A DNA stretch of 13,381 nt from CAYNST01 sp964399955 (GTDB lineage Bacteria > Pseudomonadota > Gammaproteobacteria > Pseudomonadales > Cellvibrionaceae): the NCBI GenBank assembly GCA_964399955.1, contig CAYNST010000098.1, positions 1-13,381 on the forward strand, written 5' to 3'. Position numbers and translations under genes: made by a program. Positions 1 to 8,059 of this stretch are shown here, piece after piece. The notes under the pieces were generated by a model. That model was not told where the DNA came from and did no database searches. It saw only the letters and a list, made by a program, of their open reading frames with translations. How positions within the stretch are numbered: the stretch's first letter is position 1; each line of letters begins with the position of its first letter.

Positions 1-199
1 TAGCATCGCTAAACCAGTGTGGCGGTTTGTGACCTCACTCAAATTGCCGTGTCATCCGTCAGATTTTCACCCCTGCCAGTAATAGAATGTCCGCCGGCTC
101 GCGTATGGGTAAATGAAACCGCGGGTGTCCTCTATGGCTCCGGCGGGAGTATTTTGGTGCACTTCGTGCCAACACCAGTGAATTGACTGCGGATACCTC

Positions 200-2731
200 A
201 TGTTTTTGCGTGCCCTGGCATTGCCTGGCGCCATTCTGGCGAAAGCGCTGAACCTCCGGACCGCGCTGTTTCTACTTTTTTTGGTCTTCTTTTCCGGCCT
301 GCCCCTGTTCGCGCCCCTGGTCAATTGGCAGCAGCAGATAGATGCTGCTCTGTTCCGCACGGCACTGCTGCAGAGCTCGCCTCCCAAACCCAATCAACGC
401 ATTACCCTGGTGCATGTTCCCGATGTCGAATTTGACCGCTGGCTGCACGACCTGGCGGGCGCCAGCGGCTTGCAAGAGCTGTTGCAGCTTCCCGGCGCGG
501 GTGGAAAGGTAGCGGTTGGCCGGGTGATCGGCCTGATTAGCGAGCAGCCTCTGTCCTTCATCAAACCGGCGGCAGAAAACCGACTGGAAGAGCTGTTGGG
601 ACTGCTGCCGGCCGATGCAAGCGACACGCTGACGCAGCAGTTGCTTGAACGCCGTCAGAGTTTGCTGAGCGCGCTGACTGCGGGGCATGTCCTGGTGGGG
701 GTTAGGCAGAGGCATGCGCTGGAGCTACTGCCGGTAACCGCAGCCTGGTCCACCGCCTGGCCCCGCCTGGAAGCATTGCGCCAATGGCTGTTGCGTGGAC
801 GTGAGCCAGCGCAGAGCACGGCCCTTCCCGCCGGGCCAGTCACCGCGCAGTTCCCTGTTGTGGTCGGTGAGAGCCTGACGGTGCCGCTCCTGTTTATGAA
901 TGAAGGCAAGCTTCTGCCAAGCTTTGTGCTGAGTTTTTTGCACGCGGCCTTAGCCAAACAAACGCCCGCAGACGCTCCCGTTGAGCCTGGCCCCCTGATC
1001 TGGTTCAAGGATTCCGGCATAGAGATCGGCGAGCAGAACGTGCGGATGTCGGTAGCCGGTGATGTGGTGCCTCTGTACGGCGAGGCGTCGGGGTTGAAGG
1101 CGTCCGTGCGACAGATGACGCTGCACGCCGCACTTGAAGCCGGCGAGTTGGACGGCTGGGTGCTGTTGGGGCGCGACGGCAGCGACCTGCTGGGCTCTAC
1201 CGCTCAGTCTCTGGCGGCGCTTGCCGACGGAGCCTTTCTGGTAGAGCCGCACTGGTGGCTGCCGGCGCAAAAGGTGCTTATTCTGTTGTTGGCCCTGTTC
1301 CTTTTGCTGGCCGCCCCGTTGCTGCGCCTAACGGCGCTCTTGCAGACCGGGGTTATTGTTGTATTGTTACTGATGGGCGGCGCCTTCCTGGCGCAGATCA
1401 CGGCTGCCCTGTGGCTTCCAGTGAGCAATCTGGTGCTGTTTTGGGCCCTGGGCCTGATGTTGATGCTGGCCTGGCGTGAGAAACGCCGAGCCCGTCTGGC
1501 TCTGGCGAGTCGAGCGGACAAAATCAGCTTTGATCATGCGACCCTGTTGGTGCAATCCTACCGTTACCCCGAGGCCTTCGTCACCTTGCAGGCCTGTAGA
1601 ACCTCCCGCCGCTTGTTGCAGCACCTCTACCGCCTGGCCACGCTGCAAAAGGAACAGGGGTTCAGCCGGGAGGCGCTGGCCACTTTGCAGGAGATTCGCC
1701 GCAGACGCAGGGGCTATAAGGACGTTGAACAACTGATTGCCGAAGTTGGTGAGCGGCTGGAGCAGGCCTCGCGCGACAGCGAAGCGGGCCTGTCCACATC
1801 GCAGGGAGACTGGCTGCACAGCTCCGACAGGGCGCTGGAGTCCACCCAATTTGTGGCTGCAGGCCCGGTCAACCGCCGCACCCTGGGGCGCTACGAACTG
1901 CTGGAGGAGCTGGGGCGCGGCAGCTCCGGTACGGTTTACCTGGCTCACGACCCCAAAATTGCGCGGGAAGTGGCGCTGAAGACGCTAAACTATCATGCCA
2001 TCTCCGCCACCAACCTCAATGAGATCAAAGCGCGCTTCTTTCGTGAAGCCATTGCTGCGGGACGGCTGCATCACCCCAACATTGTGCAGGTATTTGATGT
2101 GGGGGAAGACGAGCAACTGGCCTACATTGCCATGGATTACGCTCGTGGCAAACCCCTTAGCCACTTTGTGCAGGCACAACGACTGTTGCCTGTGGAAGCC
2201 GTCTACCGGGTGGCCATTGAGGTGGCAGAGGCTCTGGCCTACGCGCATGATCAGCACGTAATTCATCGGGATATAAAACCGAGCAATATCGTATTTAATC
2301 CCGAGCCTTTTCAGATCAGGGTTATGGACTTTGGCATAGCGCGCATCACCGACTACGCCCAGACCAGTGATAGCAAGATCCTGGGCAGCCCCTTGTATAT
2401 GGCGCCAGAGCAACTGCTGGGGCACGAATCCGGCCCGGCTGCGGATATATTTAGTCTGGGTGTGATGCTGTACCAACTTTTGAGTGGGTGTCTGCCCTTT
2501 ACAGGAGACAACCTGGCAAGCCTTTCGTATGAAATTGTCCATGCAAACCATAAAAGTGTTCATCGGCACCGCAGCGATCTTCCGCCCAGCGCCGGGCTGA
2601 TTACCGACAGGGCGCTGCTGAAGCGGCCGGAGGCGCGCTTTACATCTGCGCGTCAAATGGCCGATGCGCTGCGGGTGGCCATGGAGCAGGAGCTGGAAAC
2701 CAAGGTTGAGCAACACAGTGTGATTGCTTAA
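200..2731 (+). CDS. Membrane Ser/Thr protein kinase with CHASE2-like sensor half
   Basis: An 843-aa Hanks-type protein kinase predicted to sit in the inner membrane. A first hydrophobic segment (about 21-41) is followed by a long presumably periplasmic region (about 42-356) that resembles CHASE2 sensor domains in size and placement. Three further membrane segments follow (about 357-376, 381-402, 404-424). Residues 428-560 are a soluble, helical, TPR-like linker rich in Arg and Leu. The kinase domain covers about 564-825. It has a glycine loop GRGSSG at 572-577, catalytic Lys594 in VALK, an alpha-C Glu616, HRDIKPSN at 689-696, DFG at 710-712 and APE at 735-737, so all catalytic elements are present and it should be active. 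The ATG at 200 was chosen because it places a charged start before the first membrane segment; its ribosome site is weak (GGATA at 191-195). The FHA gene 22 bp downstream is the likely partner. The CHASE2 assignment rests on architecture and general resemblance; the ligand is unknown. Confidence 0.9.
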   Translation: MFLRALALPGAILAKALNLRTALFLLFLVFFSGLPLFAPLVNWQQQIDAALFRTALLQSSPPKPNQRITLVHVPDVEFDRWLHDLAGASGLQELLQLPGAGGKVAVGRVIGLISEQPLSFIKPAAENRLEELLGLLPADASDTLTQQLLERRQSLLSALTAGHVLVGVRQRHALELLPVTAAWSTAWPRLEALRQWLLRGREPAQSTALPAGPVTAQFPVVVGESLTVPLLFMNEGKLLPSFVLSFLHAALAKQTPADAPVEPGPLIWFKDSGIEIGEQNVRMSVAGDVVPLYGEASGLKASVRQMTLHAALEAGELDGWVLLGRDGSDLLGSTAQSLAALADGAFLVEPHWWLPAQKVLILLLALFLLLAAPLLRLTALLQTGVIVVLLLMGGAFLAQITAALWLPVSNLVLFWALGLMLMLAWREKRRARLALASRADKISFDHATLLVQSYRYPEAFVTLQACRTSRRLLQHLYRLATLQKEQGFSREALATLQEIRRRRRGYKDVEQLIAEVGERLEQASRDSEAGLSTSQGDWLHSSDRALESTQFVAAGPVNRRTLGRYELLEELGRGSSGTVYLAHDPKIAREVALKTLNYHAISATNLNEIKARFFREAIAAGRLHHPNIVQVFDVGEDEQLAYIAMDYARGKPLSHFVQAQRLLPVEAVYRVAIEVAEALAYAHDQHVIHRDIKPSNIVFNPEPFQIRVMDFGIARITDYAQTSDSKILGSPLYMAPEQLLGHESGPAADIFSLGVMLYQLLSGCLPFTGDNLASLSYEIVHANHKSVHRHRSDLPPSAGLITDRALLKRPEARFTSARQMADALRVAMEQELETKVEQHSVIA

Positions 2732-2743
2732 GGCACGAGTGAC

Positions 2744-2748
2744 GGAGG
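2744..2748 (+). promoter_or_regulatory. Ribosome binding site of the FHA gene
   Basis: GGAGG lies 5 nt before the ATG at 2754. It decides the start of the FHA gene in favour of this ATG over the in-frame TTG at 2724, which overlaps the end of the kinase gene and has no comparable site. Confidence 0.8.
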
Positions 2749-2753
2749 CGTCA

Positions 2754-3122
2754 ATGGCCATTTTAGAACAGTTGCTCGACGACGTTGTCGTGCATAAATT
2801 TGACCTTTCCCAGCCGATGACCCGCATCGGCAGGCGGGTTGAAAACGATATAGTGATAGAGGATACCGCCGTCAGTGGGCTGCATGCCTGCATACGGCTG
2901 GTGCCGAACGAGGATTTTGCCGAATTCAATGATGTGTTCATCGAAGACCTGGGCAGTACCAACGGTACCTACCTGAATGAGCAACTGGTGGTGGGCAGAC
3001 AGCGGCTGAGGCACAACGACAAGCTGCGCATAGCCTGGAATCAGTTCAAGTTCATTGACGAAAACGAACCTGAAATGGAAAAAACCCGGCTTATCGTCAG
3101 CCAGTGCCTGGAGAAGGGCTAG
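2754..3122 (+). CDS. Stand-alone FHA-domain protein
   Basis: A 122-aa cytoplasmic protein that is almost wholly one forkhead-associated (FHA) domain, a phosphothreonine-peptide binding module. The hallmark residues are present in order: RIGRR at 24-28, the SxxH motif at Ser41-His44 and GSTNGT at 67-72. A short charged tail of about 20 residues follows. There is no signal peptide or membrane segment. The start is the ATG at 2754 with a GGAGG site; an in-frame TTG at 2724 would add 10 residues and is less likely. It sits 22 bp behind the Ser/Thr kinase and is probably co-transcribed with it. By analogy with other kinase-FHA neighbours, it may be a substrate of the kinase or a reader of its phosphorylated sites; this is inference. 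The final Leu-rich segment (113-119) could be a partner-binding helix. Confidence 0.92.
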   Translation: MAILEQLLDDVVVHKFDLSQPMTRIGRRVENDIVIEDTAVSGLHACIRLVPNEDFAEFNDVFIEDLGSTNGTYLNEQLVVGRQRLRHNDKLRIAWNQFKFIDENEPEMEKTRLIVSQCLEKG

Positions 3123-3241
3123 GGTCTGTTGCCTTCAGCGCACCGCCAACGCTGGTCGAGCTGCGAACGAGTCAGTGCAGAGCAGCCGAGTTTTGTGAGC
3201 ATGCAAATGCAAGGTTGCGCACGCCCTGGGCAAGGGCGCTG

Positions 3242-3287
3242 ACAGGCAACTGTGGCAGGGCGCCTTGACTGCGCCACAGCTGCCTGT
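3242..3287. terminator. Long hairpin between convergent FHA and rnb genes
   Basis: Arms 3243-3256 and 3273-3286 pair over 14 positions with a single A-C mismatch at 3249/3280. An extra A-T pair at 3242/3287 extends the stem, and the loop is 16 nt. The hairpin lies 9 nt beyond the rnb stop. Read on the + strand it is followed by TATTTCT, a weak U-tract. Read on the - strand no T-run follows. It could therefore end FHA transcription or protect the rnb mRNA 3' end. A smaller hairpin (CGCCCT / AGGGCG, 3222-3238) lies next to it. Confidence 0.5.
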
Positions 3288-3295
3288 ATTTCTGG

Positions 3296-5290
3296 CTACT
3301 CGTGGCCGGCGGTCAGTGCTTCTTCGTCTGCCTGGGTTTGCGCTTGCTCTGCAGCGCCGTCTGCTGCCAGCTCCAGTTTTACCCGTCGTTTTTCCAGATC
3401 CACTGCCACGACCTTGACCTGGACCTCGCCATCCAATGCGAAGCACCGCTCTCCAACTGTCAGCGTCATGCGTTTTGCGTCAAACGCCTTTTGCGTCTTT
3501 TTGCCGAACTGCACAAAGCCCTCAATGCCGGTGTCCACCATCCGCACGCCAAAGCCCTGCTGTGTGACAATGCGGATGACACCGGTGCTTTCTTCACCGA
3601 TGCGCTCCTGGAGATAGCGTACCCACAGGGTTTGCTCCAGCTGCCGCGCTGCCTGGCGCCCGTTGGCGATGGCTTCTCGCAATTGCTCCAGCAGTTTGTC
3701 TGCCAATTTTTGCGGCTTTTGTTGCTGTAGGATTTGGTGGATGGTCCACTGGTTGCAAAGGTCCGCATAGCGGCGAATGGGTGAGGTGACCGGGGCGTAA
3801 TGCCGAAATCCCATACACATGTGCGGCGCCGGCTGGTTGCTGAGCTCCGAGTTCTGCATCATGCGCTTCAGGGGGGCCAGCAAGTAGCGGTGCTCGTCGC
3901 TCTGGCGCAGCCATTTGACCAGCGCCAGGTAACCGTCAAGCGATTCTACATCGGTGAACTCGTGTTCGCTGCCCAGCGCCTCGCGCAGCAATGCTTTCAC
4001 CTCACCCAGGCGTTCGGGGCGGAAGCCCTGGTGAACAGCAAACAGACCCGCCTGGTGTTCTGCCAGCAGTTCTCCGGCACACACATTGACCAACACCATG
4101 GCCTCTTCCACCAGGCGATGTGCGTCGTTACGATCCCGTCTTTGCACAGAGTCGATCAGGCCCTGCTTGTTGAGCAGGTAGTCGTAGTCCGGCTGGTCTT
4201 CGAACATAAGGTGGTGCTGCTGTCGATAGGCCGCGCGAACCTTGCTGGCATCGCCCAGTGCGCGCAGGCTCGCGCGTACTGGCTCATCACATTCGGTCAG
4301 CGCCTGGTCGCTTCCCGCCAGAAACTCAGCAACGGCTTGGTACGTCAGTTTGTGGCGCGAGCGGATACTGGCCTGCTCAAACTTATAATTGATGACGGCT
4401 CCGTCTGCCGCCAGTTGCACGGTGCACACCAGGGTTGCGCGGACCTGCTCGGGCAGCAGGGAAAACACATCCGTGGCCAGGTTGTCAGGCAGCATGGGCA
4501 GGCTGCGCCCGGGAAGGTAAACACTTTGGCCGTAGTGGCGAGCGCTTTTGGCTATCAAGCTGCTGGGGGCAATTCGGCTGGCCGGGTCGGCTATGGCTAC
4601 CAGTAGATCCCAGCCGCCCTCTGCGCGAGGGCTGATGAACAGCGCATCGTCCATGTCGCGGGTAGCGGCGGAGTCGATGGTAACAAACGGCAAGTCGTTA
4701 AGGTCCAGCGCGGCCGGCGGAGGTGTTGCCTGGGCCAGCTCCTGCCCCTGTTTTATAACGTCTTTGGGCCAGTGACGATGCAGGCCAAAGCGGGCAATCA
4801 CCAGGTTGTGGTCCAGATAATCCTCCCCCGGTGAACCGATACGGGCCACACCTTTGGCTGCAGCCTTGCCGTCGCTGAAAGGATGACGCAGTAGCTCGGC
4901 TACCACCCAGTCGTCGTCGCTGCATTTGAGGCGATTTTGCGGCGGCAGGAAAATCCAGCGGGTCTGCCCTTCGGGTACAACAAAATGCGCATTGCCCTTG
5001 GTTTTGTAACGCCCTACGAAGCGCCGCAGTTCAGCGTTGGGGGCCAGCAGCTCTTCCAGTTCAGCTTCCAGCTGATCACTGTTGTTTTTGACCACGTTGA
5101 CCTTGACCCGGTCACCGGGTAAAACCCTCTGCATTTTGTCGGGATTCAGAAAGGCGCTGCGGCCGTCATCCAGTTTTACAAAACCATAGCGACCGCTGGT
5201 GCCCACGACAGCACCTTCCGCGTAATCTTTGGTTGCAATGATGTCTTCTTTCAGCTGAGAGAGCTGAGCAATGATGTTGCGGTCTAGCAT
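3296..5290 (-). CDS. rnb: Exoribonuclease II (RNase II)
   Basis: A 664-aa RNB-family 3'-to-5' exoribonuclease that degrades single-stranded RNA processively in the cytoplasm. The order is the RNase II one: N-terminal cold-shock/OB domains (about 20-170), the RNB catalytic domain (about 200-520) and a C-terminal S1 domain (about 565-645). The acidic metal-binding cluster is DSAATRDMDD at 206-215 (Asp206, 212, 214, 215, matching E. coli Asp201, 207, 209, 210). Further catalytic landmarks are Tyr317 in LTYQAV, the Glu pair at 395-396 in LVEEAM and the Arg of TSPIRRY (502-508). Length is close to E. coli RNase II (644 aa), and it lacks the N-terminal helix-turn-helix and basic tail of RNase R. 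The ATG at 5290 fits the family N-terminus; a TTG 51 bp upstream is unlikely. The 18-residue acidic, Ala-rich tail is lineage-specific. It is transcribed alone, convergent with the FHA gene. Confidence 0.95.
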   Translation of the reverse strand: MLDRNIIAQLSQLKEDIIATKDYAEGAVVGTSGRYGFVKLDDGRSAFLNPDKMQRVLPGDRVKVNVVKNNSDQLEAELEELLAPNAELRRFVGRYKTKGNAHFVVPEGQTRWIFLPPQNRLKCSDDDWVVAELLRHPFSDGKAAAKGVARIGSPGEDYLDHNLVIARFGLHRHWPKDVIKQGQELAQATPPPAALDLNDLPFVTIDSAATRDMDDALFISPRAEGGWDLLVAIADPASRIAPSSLIAKSARHYGQSVYLPGRSLPMLPDNLATDVFSLLPEQVRATLVCTVQLAADGAVINYKFEQASIRSRHKLTYQAVAEFLAGSDQALTECDEPVRASLRALGDASKVRAAYRQQHHLMFEDQPDYDYLLNKQGLIDSVQRRDRNDAHRLVEEAMVLVNVCAGELLAEHQAGLFAVHQGFRPERLGEVKALLREALGSEHEFTDVESLDGYLALVKWLRQSDEHRYLLAPLKRMMQNSELSNQPAPHMCMGFRHYAPVTSPIRRYADLCNQWTIHQILQQQKPQKLADKLLEQLREAIANGRQAARQLEQTLWVRYLQERIGEESTGVIRIVTQQGFGVRMVDTGIEGFVQFGKKTQKAFDAKRMTLTVGERCFALDGEVQVKVVAVDLEKRRVKLELAADGAAEQAQTQADEEALTAGHE

Positions 5291-5319
5291 GGTGAATCCC
5301 GATTCCAGTGAGGCTTGGC

Positions 5320-5348
5320 ATGATACCAGCTCAAGCCGCAATCGATAA
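5320..5348 (-). promoter_or_regulatory. Candidate rnb promoter (extended -10)
   Basis: On the - strand an extended -10 TGGTATCAT (5328-5320) lies about 30 nt before the rnb ATG, with a weak -35 (TTATCG, 5348-5343) at a 17-nt spacing. The TGn extension could offset the poor -35. This would give a leader of roughly 20 nt. It is judged by eye only. Confidence 0.4.
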
Positions 5349-5511
5349 GCGCGGCGCTGTGAACCTGTGCATGTTAAATGACCAATAACGGCCGTCTGGC
5401 CGGCGTTGGCTAGGAGTCGGCGGCGCGCAAGGGTTAGAATGGCGTCAGTTTCACTGGCTGAAGGCTCGGCCCAACAACATCAACCCAAGGCACCAAAGGC
5501 GAGGCATTGTT

Positions 5512-5736
5512 TTGCAGCTAGGGCGATACAGGCATTACAAGGGGCAGGATTACGAGGTGATTGGCGTGGCGACCCACTCCGAGACCGGTGAAGCACTGGT
5601 GGTGTATCGCTGTCTTTATGGCGACCGGGGGCTGTGGGTGAGGCCGAAAGCCATGTTTCAGGAATCCGTGGAGGTGGGCGGGGAGAGCATACCGCGCTTC
5701 ATATACCTGGGCGCCACGGCAACACCCCCAATTTAA
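5512..5736 (+). CDS. DUF1653 family protein (unknown function)
   Basis: A 74-aa protein matching the small, widespread DUF1653 family, whose biochemical role is not known to me. The family signature is clear: GRYRHYKGQDYEV near the N-terminus, THSETGEALVVYR in the middle and LYGDRGLWVRPKAMF followed by PRFIYLG at the end. It is soluble, with no signal peptide or membrane segment, and looks like a single small beta-rich fold. The start is a TTG at 5512, since no in-frame ATG or GTG precedes the conserved region. GAGG at 5501-5504, 7 nt upstream, supports it. tadA begins only 11 bp after the stop, so the two are probably co-transcribed. A TAGAAT hexamer at 5435-5440 could be the -10 of their promoter, but I see no good -35. 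Confidence 0.88.
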   Translation: MQLGRYRHYKGQDYEVIGVATHSETGEALVVYRCLYGDRGLWVRPKAMFQESVEVGGESIPRFIYLGATATPPI

Positions 5737-5747
5737 GACGCCCGGCA

Positions 5748-6266
5748 ATGGCTAACCCGCCCACCAATGATTGCCAGCACCAGCGCTTTATGCGACACGC
5801 ACTGGAGCTTGCCGAACACGCCTGCAGCCTGGGCGAAGTGCCGGTGGGCGCGGTGTTGGTGCGCCATGGGGAAATTATCGGTGAGGGGTTCAACCGGCCA
5901 ATCTCCACCCACGACCCGACGGCGCATGCGGAGCTGGTGGCCATTCGCGATGCGGCGACCCGCCTGGGCAATTACCGCCTGCCGCACACCACCCTCTATG
6001 TCACCATCGAGCCCTGCACCATGTGCCTGGGCGCGATCATGCACGCCCGGCTTGATTGCCTGGTATACGGTGCACCCGAACCCAAAGCCGGGGTCATCGA
6101 GAGCAATGGCCATTTGACGCAGGCGGCCTACTGGAATCACCGTCTGGAGTGCCGTGGCGGCATGCTGGCTGAGCCGGCCAGCGCCTTGATGCAGCGGTTC
6201 TTCCGCGAAAGGCGGGCTGCCCTGAAGGCGAAAAAAGCGGCAGGCAGCGCAGGGGAGAAACGCTGA
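5748..6266 (+). CDS. tadA: tRNA-specific adenosine deaminase TadA
   Basis: A 172-aa zinc deaminase that converts adenosine 34 of tRNA-Arg(ACG) to inosine in the cytoplasm, allowing wobble decoding of CGU, CGC and CGA; it is essential in E. coli. The cytidine-deaminase-like fold shows the zinc and catalytic motifs HAE at 60-62 (His60 ligand, Glu62 proton shuttle) and PCTMC at 89-93 (Cys90 and Cys93 ligands). GEVPVGAVLV near residue 29 and the RFFRERR tail helix are also typical of TadA. Length is normal for the family. The ATG at 5748 was chosen because the upstream in-frame extension overlaps DUF1653 and is not family-like; its ribosome site is poor, so translation may be coupled to DUF1653 11 bp upstream. 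It is convergent with mltF, with 17 bp between the stops and no evident terminator. Confidence 0.97.
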   Translation: MANPPTNDCQHQRFMRHALELAEHACSLGEVPVGAVLVRHGEIIGEGFNRPISTHDPTAHAELVAIRDAATRLGNYRLPHTTLYVTIEPCTMCLGAIMHARLDCLVYGAPEPKAGVIESNGHLTQAAYWNHRLECRGGMLAEPASALMQRFFRERRAALKAKKAAGSAGEKR

Positions 6267-6283
6267 AGCCTTTGCGGCGGTCT

Positions 6284-7819
6284 TTAAAGGGCGTCTTTGC
6301 CAGAAGGCTCATCTGCCGCCAGTTGACTCAGCAGCACGCTGAATTCTGAAACCTCGGGCCTGGTTTTGTTTTTGTTCTTCTTGAGCTGAGCCAGTCGGCC
6401 CTGCTCCTGTTCATTCCACGCCAGCACGGTATAAAAATTGCGGATATTCTGCACATAGGTGACCGCTTCGTGGCCGCGGGCGTAGCCGTGGCGGGTGCTT
6501 TTGTAATACTGCCGCTTGGCCAGCAGCGGCAGGTAGTCTTTCAGCTCTGCCCACTTGTCCGGGTTGGCGCCGTGCTGTTGCGCCAGGCGGCGCGCATCGT
6601 CCAGGTGGCCATAACCTATATTGTAGGCGGCCAGTGCCAGCCATACCCGGTCCTGCCCGGTCACGCTCTCGGGTATGCGGTCCAGCAGCTTGCGGAAATA
6701 ACGACTGCCGCCGGAAATGCTTTGGCGCACATCCACCCGATTCCTTACGCCCATCTCCTTGGCGGTATTCAGCGTCAACATCATGAAACCGCGCACGCCG
6801 GTAGGGGAGACCGCCTGCGGGTTCCAGTGGGACTCCTGATAGCTGAGTGCCGCCAGCAGCAGCCAGTCAACGCCTGTTTCCTCTGCGGCTTCAAGCAGCA
6901 GGTCTCTCCACTTGGGTAACCGGCTTTGCATCCTGTGGGTGAACACCAGCGCATCGGCATAGCCCATTTCACCCAGGTGGCCATAGAACCGCTCCTGTAA
7001 TTCGGCGATCAGGCCCTCGCTCTGCGCCTGCGCGAGAAACCGGTTGGCGGCGTTGACAAGGCTTTGGTCGGCAGTTGCCGGGAGCGCCCAGGCCAGCGGC
7101 TCGGGGGCGCTGATGTCAAAAGCAACCTGAGCTTTCGGGTAGAGGGTGTTATTCAGGCGGAAGGCGTTAGAGTGCACTACGGCATAATCGATCTTCTGGT
7201 TGTGAACCATTTCCAGCAGATCCAGTGTTTCAACGTCATGGCGCTCCAGCCATGTCAGCTCCGGGTGCACCTTTTGCAGCTGCTGCAGACGCTCGGCGTG
7301 GGTGCTTGCGCCCACCACCACAATGGTTTTGCCCGCCAGGTCTTTTACGTCATTGGGGCGCGGGCTGTCAATGTGGTAAATCAGTTGTTGGGTGACCTGC
7401 ATGTAGGGCAGGGTGAAGGCTGTGCGCTGCTGCCGGCGGGGGGTGATGGCCAAGCCCGCCGCAGCAAGGTGTGCGGAGCTACCCAGCTCGTTGAGCATCA
7501 GGCCCAGGTCCTCGACCTCCTTGATGACCAGCTTCACACCCAACTGGTCGGCAAACGCCTTGGCAAGGTGGTACTCAAAGCCGGTAAGGCCGGTGCTGTC
7601 TTCGTAGTAGGTAGTGGGCCCGTTGCGGGACAGAACAACCAGCTCGCCGGACTCTTGCACCTGCTCAAGAATGGACGGGTGCCTACTGGCAACAAGTGGC
7701 AGGCACAGAGCCACAGCCAACACCGCCATTTGCACCCAGGCGCCCAGTCGCGCCAGGGCGTAAGCCAGAAGGTAGGGCAGATTTCTCCAGTGCCATTTGC
7801 CAGCTGTCCGGTTGCTCAT
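6284..7819 (-). CDS. mltF: Membrane-bound lytic murein transglycosylase F
   Basis: A 511-aa lytic transglycosylase that cleaves the MurNAc-GlcNAc bond of peptidoglycan with formation of 1,6-anhydroMurNAc, acting in the periplasm or on the outer membrane. A hydrophobic export segment (about 28-45) comes first, then a family 3 solute-binding-like domain (about 55-285), then an SLT catalytic domain (about 305-430). The catalytic acid is Glu329 in SYQESHWNP; AVSPTGVRGFMML (336-348) and LALAAYNIGYGHL (394-406) are the other SLT motifs. The C-terminal tail is Lys-rich then acidic. There is no lipobox Cys, as in E. coli MltF. The segment before the hydrophobic core is long (about 27 residues) for a signal peptide, so the true start may be slightly downstream, or the segment may remain as an anchor. 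Its setting between tadA and a divergent purL is a recurring gammaproteobacterial order. Confidence 0.95.
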   Translation of the reverse strand: MSNRTAGKWHWRNLPYLLAYALARLGAWVQMAVLAVALCLPLVASRHPSILEQVQESGELVVLSRNGPTTYYEDSTGLTGFEYHLAKAFADQLGVKLVIKEVEDLGLMLNELGSSAHLAAAGLAITPRRQQRTAFTLPYMQVTQQLIYHIDSPRPNDVKDLAGKTIVVVGASTHAERLQQLQKVHPELTWLERHDVETLDLLEMVHNQKIDYAVVHSNAFRLNNTLYPKAQVAFDISAPEPLAWALPATADQSLVNAANRFLAQAQSEGLIAELQERFYGHLGEMGYADALVFTHRMQSRLPKWRDLLLEAAEETGVDWLLLAALSYQESHWNPQAVSPTGVRGFMMLTLNTAKEMGVRNRVDVRQSISGGSRYFRKLLDRIPESVTGQDRVWLALAAYNIGYGHLDDARRLAQQHGANPDKWAELKDYLPLLAKRQYYKSTRHGYARGHEAVTYVQNIRNFYTVLAWNEQEQGRLAQLKKNKNKTRPEVSEFSVLLSQLAADEPSGKDAL

Positions 7820-7891
7820 GTTCTAGCGCTCGATCATTCGATTTGCCTCGAGAGGGAGCTTCAGGCGGTCTGTTCCGTGGCCTCGGTCTTC

Positions 7892-7920
7892 AGTATAGCG
7901 GTAATTTTCAGGCCAACCCA
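7892..7920 (-). promoter_or_regulatory. Candidate mltF promoter
   Basis: On the - strand TATACT (7897-7892) matches the -10 consensus at five of six positions, about 72 nt before the mltF ATG. The -35 at 17-nt spacing (TGGGTT) is poor. It lies in the 281-bp mltF-purL divergent spacer and is a visual call only. Confidence 0.35.
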
Positions 7921-8030
7921 CGGTCTTGCTCAAGTGCATTGCCACTCAATTAGTGTACATCTTTGTTGAATTGCGCGCCAACTTCCATTTTTCTTCAGCG
8001 CTTTGCGGCGCAGTTCAAGTTTCGCAACGG

Positions 8031-8059
8031 CTGCCGCATCTGGCCATTTACAGTACAAT
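8031..8059 (+). promoter_or_regulatory. Candidate purL promoter
   Basis: TACAAT at 8054-8059 matches five of six -10 positions. CTGCCG at 8031-8036 is a weak -35 at exactly 17-nt spacing. Transcription would start near 8066, giving a leader of about 35 nt. I see no convincing PurR operator in the spacer. Confidence 0.4.

Noticed and set aside
154..172. Small hairpin (TTGG-GCAC / GTGC-CCAA with a bulge) before the kinase gene
   Set aside because: Short stem with a bulge and no T-run. It could be a leader structure, but there is too little to call it.
1985..2962. 325-codon open frame on the - strand across the kinase-FHA junction
   Set aside because: Covers the kinase catalytic motifs and FHA core in antisense; not a plausible protein.
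3800..4606. 268-codon open frame on the + strand opposite rnb
   Set aside because: Fully antisense to the RNB catalytic domain; its Gln/Val/His-rich translation has no family resemblance.
5389..5402. CGGCC / GGCCG stem between rnb and DUF1653
   Set aside because: Only 5 bp in GC-rich DNA with no T-tract; expected by chance.
7064..7969. 301-codon open frame on the + strand opposite mltF
   Set aside because: Antisense to the conserved binding and N-terminal parts of MltF; no domain, no good start, composition typical of a mirror frame.
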